Shown: positions 1-11,900 of the stretch, one piece after another
Layout of the letters: every line of letters begins with the position of its first letter
How positions within the stretch are numbered: position 1 is the stretch's first letter
DNA from: Leptodontidium sp. MPI-SDFR-AT-0119
Taxonomy: Eukaryota; Ascomycota; Leotiomycetes; Helotiales; Leptodontidiaceae
Assembly: GCA_020726505.1 (NCBI GenBank)
Contig: JAHLEZ010000002.1
Location: 4,898,001 to 4,962,000, forward strand
Direction of reading: 5' to 3'
DNA length: 64,000 nucleotides
The notes under the pieces: generated by a model
Told to the model about the DNA's origin: nothing
The model's input: the letters and a program-made list of their open reading frames with translations, nothing else
Databases searched by the model: none
Translations under genes and position numbers: made by a program

Positions 1-1112
1 CTCCCATGCTGATTATTTGTACGTCAGTGCTGGAGTCAAACTTAGAACGAGCTGCTGGGAAAAGGGGGCAATGACAGAAACTGCTATAAGTTATCCAACT
101 CGGTGGGAACATAGTATCTGACCCTAAAGAGGCTTCAGTTGGATCTTTCGAGGTATTGAAGTCACCTTGGCTGGGGGCAAAGATGAAAGGCGAAGGGCTA
201 AGGATTAACGAGGTCCCTGGGATTCGACGAATATTCTGAATCCGCCATCGATGACCATTGCCGTAGCTTCATCCCAGGAGACTTAGACAATAGAAGTGAG
301 GGAGCATTCTTCTACTTTTGCTGGAGAGTAGTGTGTTCAAAACAAACATTGGATTCTCGGTCAAGAAGGAGGCTTTCACGTGATATGCTTACCACAATTA
401 TTCAATTGATTCACCTCTTCAGCACCTCCTCTATCGTTTACGAAAGTGTTCTTATCTGCAGTACAGTACAGTGTAAAATGTTCAACTTTGACTCCATACA
501 CCACCGCCACTTAAGTCCCAGGCATGACACCGACATTTACAGGAACGGTACTATCGTGGCTGAACGCCATAACGAGTCGAAGATCGGCAGCCCCTGAAAT
601 AAGACATCTCCCGGCAGGGCAAATGCTTGATCGACTCTAGCTCGTCTAGGCTTGTGGTAGATTATCTTGCAATGCGACCCCATTCGCGATCTCGACGAGC
701 GGTTATTCATGTGGGTGGCTGCGAGGATTAAACCTAGCCCAATGAGATTGAAGCACTCAGCCACGCAGATACGGAGCATGCGCATCATTTTGGGACAACT
801 CCGAAACGTGTGATCAACGAATTATCAGAAAAGAGACAGGCTCGTCGCACACTCCTAAGCATTTACAAGTGCGGAGTGGATTGCAGGAAATTTAGGGGAC
901 CATGTGAAGTGGCGGCGATGCCGAGTGCCTTCGTCCGATGACTTCCATTGGGACAGCCAGGTTTGTCGTTCATCCATCTCCACTTACTGGGGATCTCGGT
1001 TGTTCATAAAGCTTCTCGCTTTTCCTACTTTCTTTCCACCCTGTCCCGTTTCTCTCTTTTATTTAACACCTACTCCAACAGGGAATTCTTGATTCGGCAA
1101 CTTCAAGTCAAG
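1..1112. other. intergenic, upstream of PLC-like gene
   Basis: I see no supported gene here. Short open frames exist on both strands but none shows a domain, signal peptide or consistent splicing. The last 150 bases are pyrimidine-rich and are probably the promoter and 5' leader of the gene starting at 1113. Confidence 0.5.
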
Positions 1113-2087
1113 ATGCTTCTCAACATCCTCGCCTCGTTCCTCCTTCTGGGTTCTGCTGTTGCGGCAACCTGCAACGGTCACTCTGAGTTGTGTTCCCGAA
1201 AGTACTCTAACGTCACACAAATCGGCGCGCACGATTCTGCCTTCGTCGGTATTTTGCCAACAGACAATCAATTCCTCTCAGTAACGTCTCAACTTGATGG
1301 TGGAATTAGATATCTTCAGGCCCAATCTCACTTGAAAAATGGAGTGCTCCAGCTGTGCCATACAAGTTGCGATTTGAAGGATGCCGGAACGCTCGTGGAG
1401 TACTTGACAACTATCAAGACGTGGATGGACAAGAATCCCAACGAAGTAGTCACTGTCCTGGTGACCAATGGAGACGGAGCACCTGTCAGCCAATTCGGTA
1501 CCGACATGACCACTTCTGGCCTAGCTAGCTACGCATATTCCCCTGGGAAGCAGCTTGCTATTGCAGACTGGCCGACATTGCAAGAGCTCATTGACGCAAA
1601 AACTCGACTCGTCATGTTCCTCGGTACGTTCAATACCCCCTAGCGGAGAAAAAGAACTGACATATCGTAGACTTTGGTGCCAACACCGCAACTGTGCCAT
1701 ACATCTTGAACGAGTTCTCGTACTACTTCGAGACTGCATATGATGTCACGGACAATAATTTCCCATCCTGTGATCTTGACAGACCCAGTGGATCGAGCGG
1801 CTCCGGCTTGATGTATATCGTCAATCACTTCCTCGATCTCGATATCTTTGGTATTCTGATACCAGCAACCGCCGAGTTGCCGAGAACCAATGCTGCGACA
1901 GGAGATGGAAGTGTAGGAGCGCAAGCAGATCTTTGCACTACTAAGTGGGGAAGAAGACCGAATGTGATCCTGGTTGACTTTTTTGAGACTGGTAAGTCTG
2001 CGTATGCCAGTGACTTTGAGGTGTGCGCTGACTTACGCTGGAATAGGCGATGTCTTCAAGGCTCAGGATACTTTGAATGGGCTTTGA
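1113..2087 (+). CDS. secreted PLC-like phosphodiesterase (PI-PLC X-type TIM barrel)
   Basis: Three exons (1113-1623, 1671-1991, 2047-2087) join to 290 residues. Residues 1-18 form a signal peptide (hydrophobic LLNILASFLLLGSAVAA). The mature protein carries IGAHDSAF near residue 35, the first active-site histidine region of the PI-PLC X superfamily, then LCHTSC with a second histidine near residue 85, and VLVTN and MFLDFG strands typical of the barrel. The frame is open upstream to 948, but the ATG at 1113 gives the signal peptide and is preferred. The family includes bacterial-type phosphatidylinositol phospholipases. Fungal secreted members are usually annotated only as PLC-like phosphodiesterase, so the substrate is unknown. 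Introns are 47 and 55 bp with GTACGT and GTAAGT donors. The third exon adds only 13 codons, ending in NGL. I am confident of the family and of secretion, not of the substrate. Confidence 0.86.
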
Positions 2088-2384
2088 GGTCTCGAGATGC
2101 GGAAACAGACAATAATGCTAATTCACACAACAAATATACAAATTACAATACGTGAATTCTGGTTACCTTCATGTGGCTAGTAGGTAATCCATATTTGGGG
2201 AGTGACTGACTGATCGATATAATCCGGACCACGGTACAGATGTCTGACTTCATTCAGTAATCTGACATCTCATAAATATCACAAAGCCCTTTAGACATTC
2301 TCTCTTGTAATCATTATCTACAATTATTTGTTTCTCTTCCTGTATTCATTCTGCAATACCGTATCATTTAATCAGATCATCCCA

Positions 2385-3353
2385 ATGACAGCCTCAGCAC
2401 CCACGCTCCCTCATCCCCAACTCATCAACGGCCTGAACCACACCCCACCACCACCCATCTCAGACTTCACATCAAAATTCGGAACTCTGGTCCCAAAGGG
2501 GACATCCATCCCCTCCTCATGGGGCACAACCCGTTTCTACAACTTCGCACCCAACTCTCGCCCGTCAGCCAGTATAATAATCAAGCTCCACGGTGGCGGA
2601 ACTCCCGCAGTGGCATTCACATATCTCGCCCGCAGACCCACCAAATCCGGCCTTCACGTCGTGACATACGATCTTTGGGGCAACGGCATTTCCTCCACGC
2701 CATTTGAAACTCACACACCAGCCCTCATGCACGCACAGCTGCTTGAACTACTTTCGTATCTCCGCTGGCCTTCGGCTCATATCATCGGCTTCTCGATCGG
2801 TGGATCTATAGCGGCGACGTTCACGGCGTTGTATCCGCATATGGCTGAGACTTTGACGCTTATCTCTCCTGCGGGGTTGTTGAGGAAAGCGGATAGGGGA
2901 TGGTGGGAAAAGTTGAGTATGGATGGATATTTCGGCTTTTAGTGGTTGAGGAGGAGGAAAGTCATGTTCTTCATCAATGGGGGCAGAGATCCTCAGCCTG
3001 AAACTGGATGGGAGGAGAGAGTTAAGAAGGGGGAGTTGGATACCGTTGCTGTTGAGATATGGCAGAGGGAGAATCATGCTGGGCATGTGGCGAGTTTGGT
3101 CAGTATGTGGAATTATGCAGGCGTGTATGATCAGCATGAAAGTTATAGATTGCTGGCAAAGAGTAAGGTGGAAGTTTTAGTGTTGGTTGGAAGCAAGGAT
3201 GATGTTTTCCCGGAGGAGATGTTGAGGAGGGGGTTGGGTTCGGTAGGGTGGAAGGGGGATATCAAGGTTGTGGAGGGGGCTGGGCATGGGATTATTGGAT
3301 CTCATTCTCAGGACGTCGGTAGACTGTTAGAAGAATTGTGGAGGGGTTCGTGA
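2385..3353 (+). pseudogene. alpha/beta hydrolase interrupted by one in-frame stop
   Basis: One frame runs from ATG 2385 to the stop at 3351-3353 and would encode about 322 residues, but a TAG at 2940-2942 cuts it after residue 185. The first part has LHGGGTPAVAF (oxyanion region), YDLWGNG, and the nucleophile elbow GFSIGGS. The part after the stop continues the same fold: WLRRRK, VLVGSKDD (acid) and GAGHG (catalytic histidine). Both sides therefore belong to one intronless serine hydrolase. I tested GT donors in the 70 bases before the stop against the adjacent TTTTAG acceptor. None restores the frame; most run into a TGA at 2947-2949. The simplest reading is a nonsense mutation (or a base error), leaving a protein without two of three catalytic residues. 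Substrate unknown. Transcription is towards the 3' flank, with no close partner. Confidence 0.65.
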
Positions 3354-4708
3354 AGCGCTAATGTACTCAAATATCCTCGGGACATCAACTGTACCTGAGG
3401 CGGAAAGCTGATATCAGTTCGTGTGGAGTGTGGGAGAACAATGCTGGTGTTGTTGAAATCTCGGAGCCGGACAACATAACAATTTTCAGAGACCCACTTG
3501 CAACAATATTGTTCTCTGCATCCATGATCTCAACCGTCATGGAGGCAGTGATTGGAATTGAACCCAGAACATCCGCGCTCGCATTGACAATCCAACGATC
3601 ACTCGATCAGGCGGCAAGTTATTCGGCTGGCCCTTGAGATAGATGTCCAGAAGTGTGTTCCGAACATAGATTCCGGGCGAAGATAGCTAGATCACATATG
3701 CCGGCTACCAAGTTCCTGCTGGTGCAAGAGCAGGGCCCAATCCCATCCGAAACACTTTGCTCCTTCCTCAAGAACTGGCGATTAGGAAATTCGTCCAGTT
3801 GGTTCACGTTTTCGGCGAGACTTCTTGCCCTGGTTGGTTGTTGATTTCAGCGGTAATATTGACTGCTGACCCAAAGCTGATGGCTCAAATTTGGGGTAGC
3901 ATGGCATGATGAGAGGATTGAAGAGACGTCAAAATAGGACTGTCGAAATTGATTGTTGGTGGATGACACATGTTGGAGCAATTGAATAGAAGCTATGTAG
4001 ATGTCTCAATTCATATATCTCTGAAGTAGGTAGGGTCAGCTGGTCAAGTGTTCTAATGATATGAAGTTCCAAGACAAAAATCACAAACCGGGGATTGAGA
4101 CTTTGAAGCTCTTGGTGAAATATCCGATGATTTTTTGCACGAGTGGTTTGAGGCCCAACATAATCTGGTGGAGCTTAGATATCCTTTTTTTAACTTCTAT
4201 GCATGTTTCGCTGAGCACAGTAGCCTGTTGGTCTGGCGGATGCATTCGATTCTAGATACATTCTCCAAAATCCGATTAGTTAGCCTTGAGTCCCCCAAAT
4301 ACTTAAACCCTCAATAATATCACTGGTGTAAAATGTGAATTCTCGGCCCGATTTCTGTTTCTTCGCCCAGATGAGATCATACTTTCGAACTGACTCTCGA
4401 GCAGGGGTTGATCCAGTCAGGCATGATCAACCCTGCCCTACTACATGGTGTTCTGGCCACTTTGCGCCTCTTGACGCTTTCAAAGCCGACTCAAAGTGCT
4501 CTGTATTTTTTGTTACTTTGCCAAGATGACCTTAATTCCTCTTCAGAGATACTCGTCACACTCTTACAGCAACCTTGAGGATAATAAATGTCTCCCTCCC
4601 TTTCCATCTCTCAGTATTTTGTGAGTTTAATGTTCCTCTTCACCGACCATCTTCCATACCCCAGCTTTCGTTTTCCACCAGCCAGCCAAAGTTCTTGCCG
4701 TCGTCTCA
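3354..4708. other. intergenic, no supported gene
   Basis: About 1.35 kb without a convincing coding frame. Around 3545-3600 the minus strand has a tRNA-like T-arm (GGTTCAATTCC), but no complete cloverleaf could be folded. The rest is unremarkable mixed-composition DNA. Confidence 0.45.
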
Positions 4709-5344
4709 TCAAACGACTTGTCCATATGCCTCTGTTTCCCGCAGCGCCTTCAAATCCGCTTCGTTTATTAGAACATATTTTTTCGTCGTCTTTTGCTCTT
4801 TCAGTCGCGCATTAATTCTTTGTCTCCGATTCTGTGCGCGGCTGTATTCCTTTTGCTCTTGTATTTTCTCCTCTTCAATAAATTTTTCCAGAGGCACAAA
4901 TTCTCGACCAATCTTCTCCAAGGCCGACACTAAGGCTTGCGTGCCCTTCAAGTCTACTCCGGTGGCGTTCGTTGCATCGAGAGTAGCAAGAAGCATAAAA
5001 GCACGTAGAGTGAAGTTGGCCATATTTCCAGCATTTGAAAGCATTCCAGGATTGAACGTATCTATGATATACGCTGGCTTCAAATTAATATTGGCGGCTT
5101 TCAAGAATTCCTGGCCACCATCAGGTCCGCTCCCACCATGAACGACGAGAATTATATCGCGGTTCGAGATCAAGGCGTAGATTTCTTGACGGAGAAGTTC
5201 GAGGGTAACTTTTCTGGTGGTTTCGCCGAAGCAAAATTTCCAGGAGTGTTTCTTGAAGTATTTCTCTGAGCCTATGGAGAAAAATTGGCACTCGAGAGTT
5301 GGTAGCACCTGAATGCCGCTAATCTGAATATGCACTTTTAACAA
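4709..5344 (-). pseudogene. Gfd2/YDR514C-like RNase H-fold nuclease, 5'-truncated
   Basis: About 211 residues are open on the minus strand, ending at a TGA at 4709-4711, but no ATG starts the frame. The sequence fits the Gfd2/YDR514C-like C-terminal domain, a DEDDh exonuclease-like RNase H fold. It has FCFGETTRK, then ILVVHGGSGPDG (usually hGhgi.sDl), IIDTFNP, and LSNAGNMANFTLRA, matching the family's HNAGNDAxxTLRA motif. The family's first acidic strand (DxE) should lie upstream. The upstream 250 bases contain stops in all frames and no obvious exon with that motif. The C-terminal 60 residues are charged and helical (EEEKIQEQKEY, NRRQRINARLKEQ). It is either a decayed copy or a gene whose 5' exons I could not find. 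The HNAG motif has S instead of H, which also suggests decay. Confidence 0.5.
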
Positions 5345-5663
5345 AGCAAGACCAGGGATTAGGATATTTCGGATTGTAACAATATCCAGTCAGGGGAAGA
5401 CAACGTTCTCATATAATTCTTTGGAGGAGTTGGTGAAGGTGAAGCAGGTACCAGAGGATTTTGACTTATTCAGATCGTGCTGGGACTGAGAAATTCGATA
5501 GATATTCTGGAAGTCACTTTTAATGTGAGGTCGATTGAGGCGGATGTGGGAGCTTTTCGCTAGCCTTCATCACTAGCACCAACATGGATCCTCAGAAGCG
5601 TCCTTCACTACCGCTTATCCAGAGATTGTGTCTGGAATTCGAAGAGAAATTTCAACCCCATGT

Positions 5664-5980
5664 CTAAATAATGAATGGAAATGGCGTCATTCCCATTAAT
5701 TGGATGCTCCTCGATTCCTCGTCGTACTGTTGGCCAGCTCTCGCGGACGTGCAATAGCCACACCAGATCAGAGCGAGTAGGATCGAGAGACCAATGAAAA
5801 TGACAAGGAGAATAACAACGACCCCAACGCCTATCGAGATGATGGCTGCAAGTTAAGAAGGTTTGGGCTGAGTTGCGTTTGCGTAAAAGTGCGTTCAAAA
5901 ACGGTTTGTGACTGACCGGTGGAAGAAGATGCACAAATTTGCGAGGAGTTCCAAGAATATTTAATGATTTGAAATAGCCG
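5664..5980 (-). CDS. single-span membrane protein, 5'-partial fragment
   Basis: The minus strand has an exon 5845-5664 encoding a strongly hydrophobic segment (VGVVVILLVIFIGLSILLAL), then WCGYC and a short polar tail ending in PFPFII and a stop. A 71-bp intron (5846-5916, GTCAGT donor, TTGCAG acceptor) joins it in frame to 5917-5980, which adds a Ser-rich stretch (NSSQICASSST). This Ser/Thr-rich plus single-TM layout is common in fungal cell-surface or Mid2-like proteins. No ATG is present in the upstream piece and a TGA closes it at about 5981, so further 5' exons are missing or the gene is decayed. The function is not recognised. The case rests on hydrophobicity and one plausible intron. 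Confidence 0.3.
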
Positions 5981-7278
5981 TCAGTAAAATAATAAAGGGT
6001 TCAAAAACTGGGACTCGGCAATTTTAATGTTTGGGTGGAATACGGTAGCTGCGGGAGCTGCGAGCTAGGAGGAAGCGAACAGTTTTAGATACTGCTTTCA
6101 ATGGTTCGTTTTTCCTCCTGGTAGATGTTTCTGTTCTAAGTGCATCGCACAGCGGCGGGAAACTTCCGAAAGATAAAGAAGAGAAGGCGTGAGATGGCTA
6201 TGTGAGACTAAGATGGGAATATCATTACTGCACAACACATGTCTCCTTGTCGTCGTCCTGTGCTTACTTACGCCAAGCGGCGTGAAAAATTGAAGTTCCT
6301 CAGGAAATGCTGGCTTCTAATATTAGGGACATCAGCGCTTCAGGAAAGAAAGCTTAGCTGATGGTTATTTTGTTTCTTAGTACTTGATTAATCGCGTTAC
6401 AGTTCGAAATCGGGCAGGATTGACTGTTCTGTCGAAGTAAACAACGTTCCCAAATGTTCGGAAAAGGAGGCAATACATGAAGGCATAGGCATGGAGTTTC
6501 ACGTAAGAGTTAGATAGACAAACTTCTGAATCAATTGCTTATTACCATAACTCGGATAACTCGGACCGTAGCACTCTCTATCTTGTATTGAATTTGAAAG
6601 TGTCGTGCTGAGCACCTAAGCGTTGTTTTCCCTTGAAAGTTTCTCGCTTAGAAGACGGAATTATCATCACAGCTCGAAAGCCCTGGAGCACATCTGTGAC
6701 TTTGGCTGGTAGCGCATCAAAAACCCACGTTTTATACTCAACAACTGTAAAGTTTATCTAGTAGATAGTTAGATGGCTGGGATTTCCCAAGTACGAAAAA
6801 TATTGAATCTCGTGCAGAATATCACATCAAGTGCTGTCCATGACTTTGCAAGATTACTTTCATTTACCTGGGATTATTAAAAATACTAAGAGTATCTACC
6901 AATTTCGCAACGATTTGAACTCATTTTCGAAGGGTTCTATACTTTGTGACTTCTGCTGGGGAAAGAAAGTTCAATGCGGAAGGTAAGGTAGAGGAAATAG
7001 TTCGTTCCTCCCATCGCGCACCACTCACATTTCGGCTGCCGTAGCGGACTTCTCCTGGATGTCCAAACCTCGAGTCTTCAACGCGTCGCCACGAAGAAAA
7101 TCATTATCAACAACTACAAACCACATCTCCAGTGATTCAAGATCCCAAAGGCAATCTCCAGAAGCATGAGAACTTCCGCTCAACGACGCGCAAAGAGCTG
7201 CAGCAAGTTCCAAAGATCGCGAAAACCCAACTCACAGATCGCGAGATCGCGACTTGATCACGTGTGATACGAATCAAG
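5981..7278. other. intergenic, RecQ leader region
   Basis: No supported gene. An ATG at 7059 opens a 36-codon Ser/Arg-rich frame ending at 7167-7169, which may be an upstream ORF of the helicase gene. GATCGCGA occurs repeatedly between 7215 and 7260, just before the helicase start. Confidence 0.4.
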
Positions 7279-8991
7279 ATGCCTCCTCTCTCGAGGAACA
7301 ATTCTTGTGTGGACATTGACTTCACGTTGAGGAGGAAGTTTAAGAGAGGCTCTTTCAGGCAAGTCTCATTGAAATGATGTGATATATTAGCTAATATCCC
7401 TAGACCCCTACAACGTGATGTGATCGTAGAAGCCCTCAACGGTGCAGATGTTTTTGTGCAAGCTGCAACAGGCTTTGGCAAGAGCTTATGCTTCCAGCTT
7501 CCAGCTGTCATAGATCACGGGAGTATGTGCTCAGTCCTATATTGCTGATTAGGTATCTGACCTCCTCTAGTCACGATCGTTATCTCACCACTTCTCTCCT
7601 TGATGGTTTGTCTATACCTCTCTCCCACCTCGATCAAAACAGTTGACATTTCTAGACCGACCAAGTAAATGCATTGCGGGCAGCAGATATTGCTGCTGGG
7701 TCGATCAACGGAACCACGCCATACGAGGAACGACAGCGTTTGCTCCAGGACCTCGCAACTGGTCACCCTCTCACCCGTCTCCTCTACGTCACGCCAGAGC
7801 AATGTGGAACGGAGAGCTTCCGAAAACACCTTAGAGTCGTGCATGAGCAGAAAGAACTTGCCCGTATTGCCGTCGATGAGGCTCATTGCATATCAGAATG
7901 GGGTCATGATTTCCGTCCGTCGTTCAAGGGGTTGAGCTGGTTCCGTGAGAAGTTCCCTAATGTGCCTATCATCTGCCTCACGGCTACTGCAACTGCCCAA
8001 GTCCGAAACGATGTCATTAGTACCCTTGGGCTGGCCGAGTCAAACCTGAAGGTTTTTACGATGACTACGAGCCGGAAAAACTTGCACTATGAAGTTCGGT
8101 ATAAAAATGATGAAGATGATCACTTTAGAGGTAGACTGCCCTTGATATCCATGTTCTCCTTGCTTCTCACTCTGTCATTTTCTTCTCTCTTGTCGTTATA
8201 CTTCCAGACCGTATTAATCCGTTTGCAAATTCGGGTGCTGACTATTCATGCAAGATTTCGTAGCCTGGTTAAAAGCGGTGCACCGCCGTCGAACAGAGAA
8301 CATGGAACGGCGAGCCGAACTCGAACGCATCAATGAGCGTCCAGACAACGTTTCTGGTATAATATATACTATCTTTCGGAGCGAATGCGAGAATCTGGCC
8401 AATCGTCTTCGAACTTGCGGCATTGGAGCAAAGCCTTACCACGCAGGATTGACCACTGAAGAGAAGAACGATACACTTCAAAGATGGATCGACAATGTTG
8501 AAGGTTATGATGTAATTGTTGCGACTACGGCATTTGGGATGGGAATAGATAAGGAAGACGTAAGATTCGTCGTTCATTGGCAGCTTCCGAAGTCGTTTGA
8601 AGGGTTCTACCAAGAGGCCGGTAGAGCCGGCCGGGATGGCAAGGCTAGCGCATGCATCATGTACTACAGCCGTGAAGACCGGGACCGAGCATACAATCGG
8701 ATGGGCAAGGATGGCAAGGGCAAAGATGGGAAAGGTTCGAATTTGGAAGCGAGGGTAAAGAGCCTACAGAAGCTCGTGGATTACTGCGAAAACGTGGATA
8801 CCTGCCGCCATCACCTCATCACGAAGTACTTTGGCGAGAAAGACATCCCGGAATGCGACTTCGCTTGTGATTGGCACAAGGATGCAAAGGAACTCAGAAA
8901 GGAGAAGATGAACAACCTGCAAAGCGAGGAGTGGGTCAGCACACAAAATGAACTGGGAAAGTTTAATGAAGGATATGAAGGTTACGATTGA
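7279..8991 (+). CDS. RecQ-family ATP-dependent DNA helicase, short form
   Basis: Five exons (7279-7358, 7404-7522, 7571-7605, 7656-8130, 8255-8991) give 481 residues. Motif 0 (SFRPLQRDVI, about residue 25), Walker A (ATGFGKS, about 49), DEAHC, LTATAT, the helicase C region GIDKEDVRFVVHW and QEAGRAGRDGK, and a RecQ zinc-binding module (C-x5-C..C-x3-C around YCENVDTC and CDFAC) appear in order. It unwinds DNA 3'-5' in repair or recombination in the nucleus. There is no HRDC domain and almost no N-terminal extension, so it is far shorter than SGS1/QDE-3. It resembles the RECQ1/RECQ5-core type. The first intron (7359-7403) begins with GCAAGT, a GC-AG intron; the others are GT-AG of 48, 50 and 124 bp. 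A Lys/Gly-rich insert (GKDGKGKDGKG) precedes the zinc module. The start is the ATG just before the helicase core; an earlier start is possible but unsupported. Confidence 0.9.
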
Positions 8992-11900
8992 ACAGCTTAA
9001 TCCTTTCATGCATTGAACGGGCGGATTATGGCAGCACATATGTAAGATACCCCCCAAAAAAAGTTCTTGTCTATTTACTTCTGCTGGAACGCCGAATTTG
9101 TGCACGCGCACTTGCTCAACTGACCAACAATTTTCTTCCTCTGTCGTGAAGAGTTTATGGCCTGCAATTAGGAAATTGTGGAACATGAAAATTTTCCGAC
9201 ATCCCACCCACAAGATCTCCGGAACCTGCCAGACAAGTGTTGATTTTCTCCTTCATTCTGCCGGGGGTTTCAATGAGTTCTTGCCTAGCAATAGTCACAT
9301 TTAGGCAGCGAATAAAGAGCCGTACAACCGCTTTTCAGTGAAACGTAAGGCCAGTTACATGCGTATGCATTGCCGTTTCGATTCCTTCTTCAAAGGTATT
9401 GCCACTCTTACGAGGCAAAGTTTCCTTTCTATCGTTCTCCTGGGATCCGGCGGACCAATCCAGCCGTCTGCAGTTGTCTGCAACAACGTGTTTTGTTCGC
9501 TCAAGAGTCCTTTCTTCTTTACCAAGCAGTGCTTGATGACTGAGGTCTGCACAGAACCATAAGATCTACTTCATCTTCGTGCGGTCATCAAGCACCTTTA
9601 TGGAATTGACAGCCGAAGGCAGAAGTACCTTTTTTTTTCGTTTCCTTCATGGCCTGAAAGCCCAATCTAAGCTGGTGGAAATCCTGCAATGGAAATGTGT
9701 CGTTCGTTCAAGCGGCTTTTACACCCTAGGACCTGTGCTTACAAGCGCGTAAAAAGCCACGAGGAGAAGTTCCATTGCCTTCAATCACTCCAAGAAGCCG
9801 CCGGAATGAAGCAGGATCTTGTTTTCCGCCTTGCCTTCATATCCCTAAAAGATCAATCCGCGTTCACATAATACACCCAATGCAAGCATCTCTCTCGTTC
9901 GAGACGCTTCTTTTCCACGGGATCTTATTCTTGTCACTCGCGAAGAAGCACAAAGAGAGATGCTTGCATGATCATGAAGTCGCCGGAACGATGCTGTGCT
10001 TCGGTTCCTTTTATTCCTTCATTTTCCCGTAAGACCAATTCACGTTCACAAAAATCAGGCAAACCAAACGTGTGCCGTTGGCCTACAACCATTCAGTAAG
10101 ATGGAAGACGATGAAAGGCTGGGCTTTCGTAGGTAGACATGCTCTTCACCCATACGCAACGAAACAAACACACATACCATCCTTCCGTCTCTGGTCTTTG
10201 AGAGACAGTCTGGATCTTTGTTAACTCAGTCTTCTTTCCCATTCTCAGATTCTCCATACCAACAATGGTGGCGGTTGAGATCTATACAATAGACCATGCT
10301 ATTTCAACTTCCTAGGGCTCGCCAGCCTTATCTGATCGCTACCAACTAGAGCCACTTCAGCATTACGATATATTTTACCCTTCTTCCTTTCACATACCGC
10401 GAAAAATTTCTTCCTAAATCCACCACATCCCGCTTAATTCACCACCGCTCTCCATCAAACACAGTGAACAAGGACCGCCAATGCGAGCTAACAATAAAAT
10501 TTCTATCAGATCCTCTATCCTGAGCACATCGTTCTAGCCATTCTCGTCGCTCTCTCGTATCTCTTGCTTACCACCCTTCATTTGGTTTAAACAATTGCAA
10601 GATGTCCTCTAGAGAAATGTTGCAATATGGGCTGTTAATTTTTAGATCTTATCGTGGAGAGACTAGCAGTCGCGAGAACTTCAAGCGGAAAATAAATCTT
10701 GACAGCAGACATGAAATTGATATAAATGAAAAATCCTGCTCCGAAGGTGATTTTAAACCGCGAAAGAAGGGAAATCAAATACTGACGTCTCACGGACAAC
10801 CCAGGCCAGTGTAAGGAAATACTTATGTATATCTCAGTGATACGACACGGGTACCTTTACCTCACGACTTCCGAGCAGATGTCGTACTTAATCTTGTTTC
10901 CTCCAGAAGATATGAGGGGGGCATTTATCTTCGACTGTAGCTGGAGCCGCAGGATTGAATGAGCAACCCAGAGAGGCTGCTGACTCTTCGAATTGAAGTC
11001 TAATTTCCAACTTAGTACCTCCACATTTTCAATCAGACGGCAGGGCATCAGCACCTAATCTGCAATTGTTTAGTGGGAATGTTCTTCCTCCTGCTTGATT
11101 CGTCTGCACACACACACATATATATTCCCTCTCAAATATCCGCCACCTATACCTTCTCAAACCAAAGAGCATTGGGTATAAGCATTGTATAATACCGTAG
11201 CAAAGGCAGTGTCTTCAGGAAGAAAGCTCTTTCGGCCCGTGGGGTCACATCATAGTTGCTTGGGTAGGTAAGTAATGGGAAGCGAGAAGGTATGTTGGTT
11301 GACCAGTAGACCATAGTCTATACCTAAACTTGTCGTTGGGACCTTTTACGTGGCTGTCATTGATGCCCCGTTGTCAATGAATTTATCATTGTCGTCATGA
11401 AAATGTTTGAATTTCAAGGGACAGAGACAGAGTTGACAGCAAGGAATGAGGAAGCAAGCTCAGATTGAAGATCTGCCAATTGAAAGAGGTCAATGGGCAA
11501 GAGAAAATCTACGAGGAAGAACGGTCATAACTAGATACAATGCTTAGGCCGTCCTGGCACCCGTAGATTCATAGCATCGTTGGATATTTGATATTGCCTT
11601 CCAGTGTGAGTCTCGAGAAGATATTAATATAACTAGGGTTATCGATGCATAGCTTATGATTTGTGATGGGCCATGGAAGATTCCACCCGGCTTTCTTGTC
11701 TATGCAACTTACTCTGTCAAACCTTTGTAAGTGCTCACCACCTTCTCACTTGCTTCATTTGGAGATGGGAGACTTGGCGATGGTCTTGGCTCTTAGGAGA
11801 CAATAACAGGCATGCGTACTAGAATCCCGGAGCATTTGGCTACTCCTTTAAGAAGAGGATTTGTCCAAGAGGCGGCTGCTCTGGATCCCTTGGATAGTCA

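Noticed and set aside
331..597. 88-codon open frame at the left end
   Set aside because: No signal peptide, domain or consistent codon pattern.
948..1112. earlier start for the PLC-like protein
   Set aside because: The upstream 55 codons would bury the clear signal peptide; the ATG at 1113 is better.
2870..2942. an intron removing the TAG in the alpha/beta hydrolase
   Set aside because: All GT sites in reach are weak and splice to a TGA or a wrong frame.
3541..3610. tRNA-like sequence on the minus strand (GGTTCAATTCC T-arm)
   Set aside because: Only a weak acceptor pairing and about 59 nt could be matched; no D-arm or anticodon arm folds.
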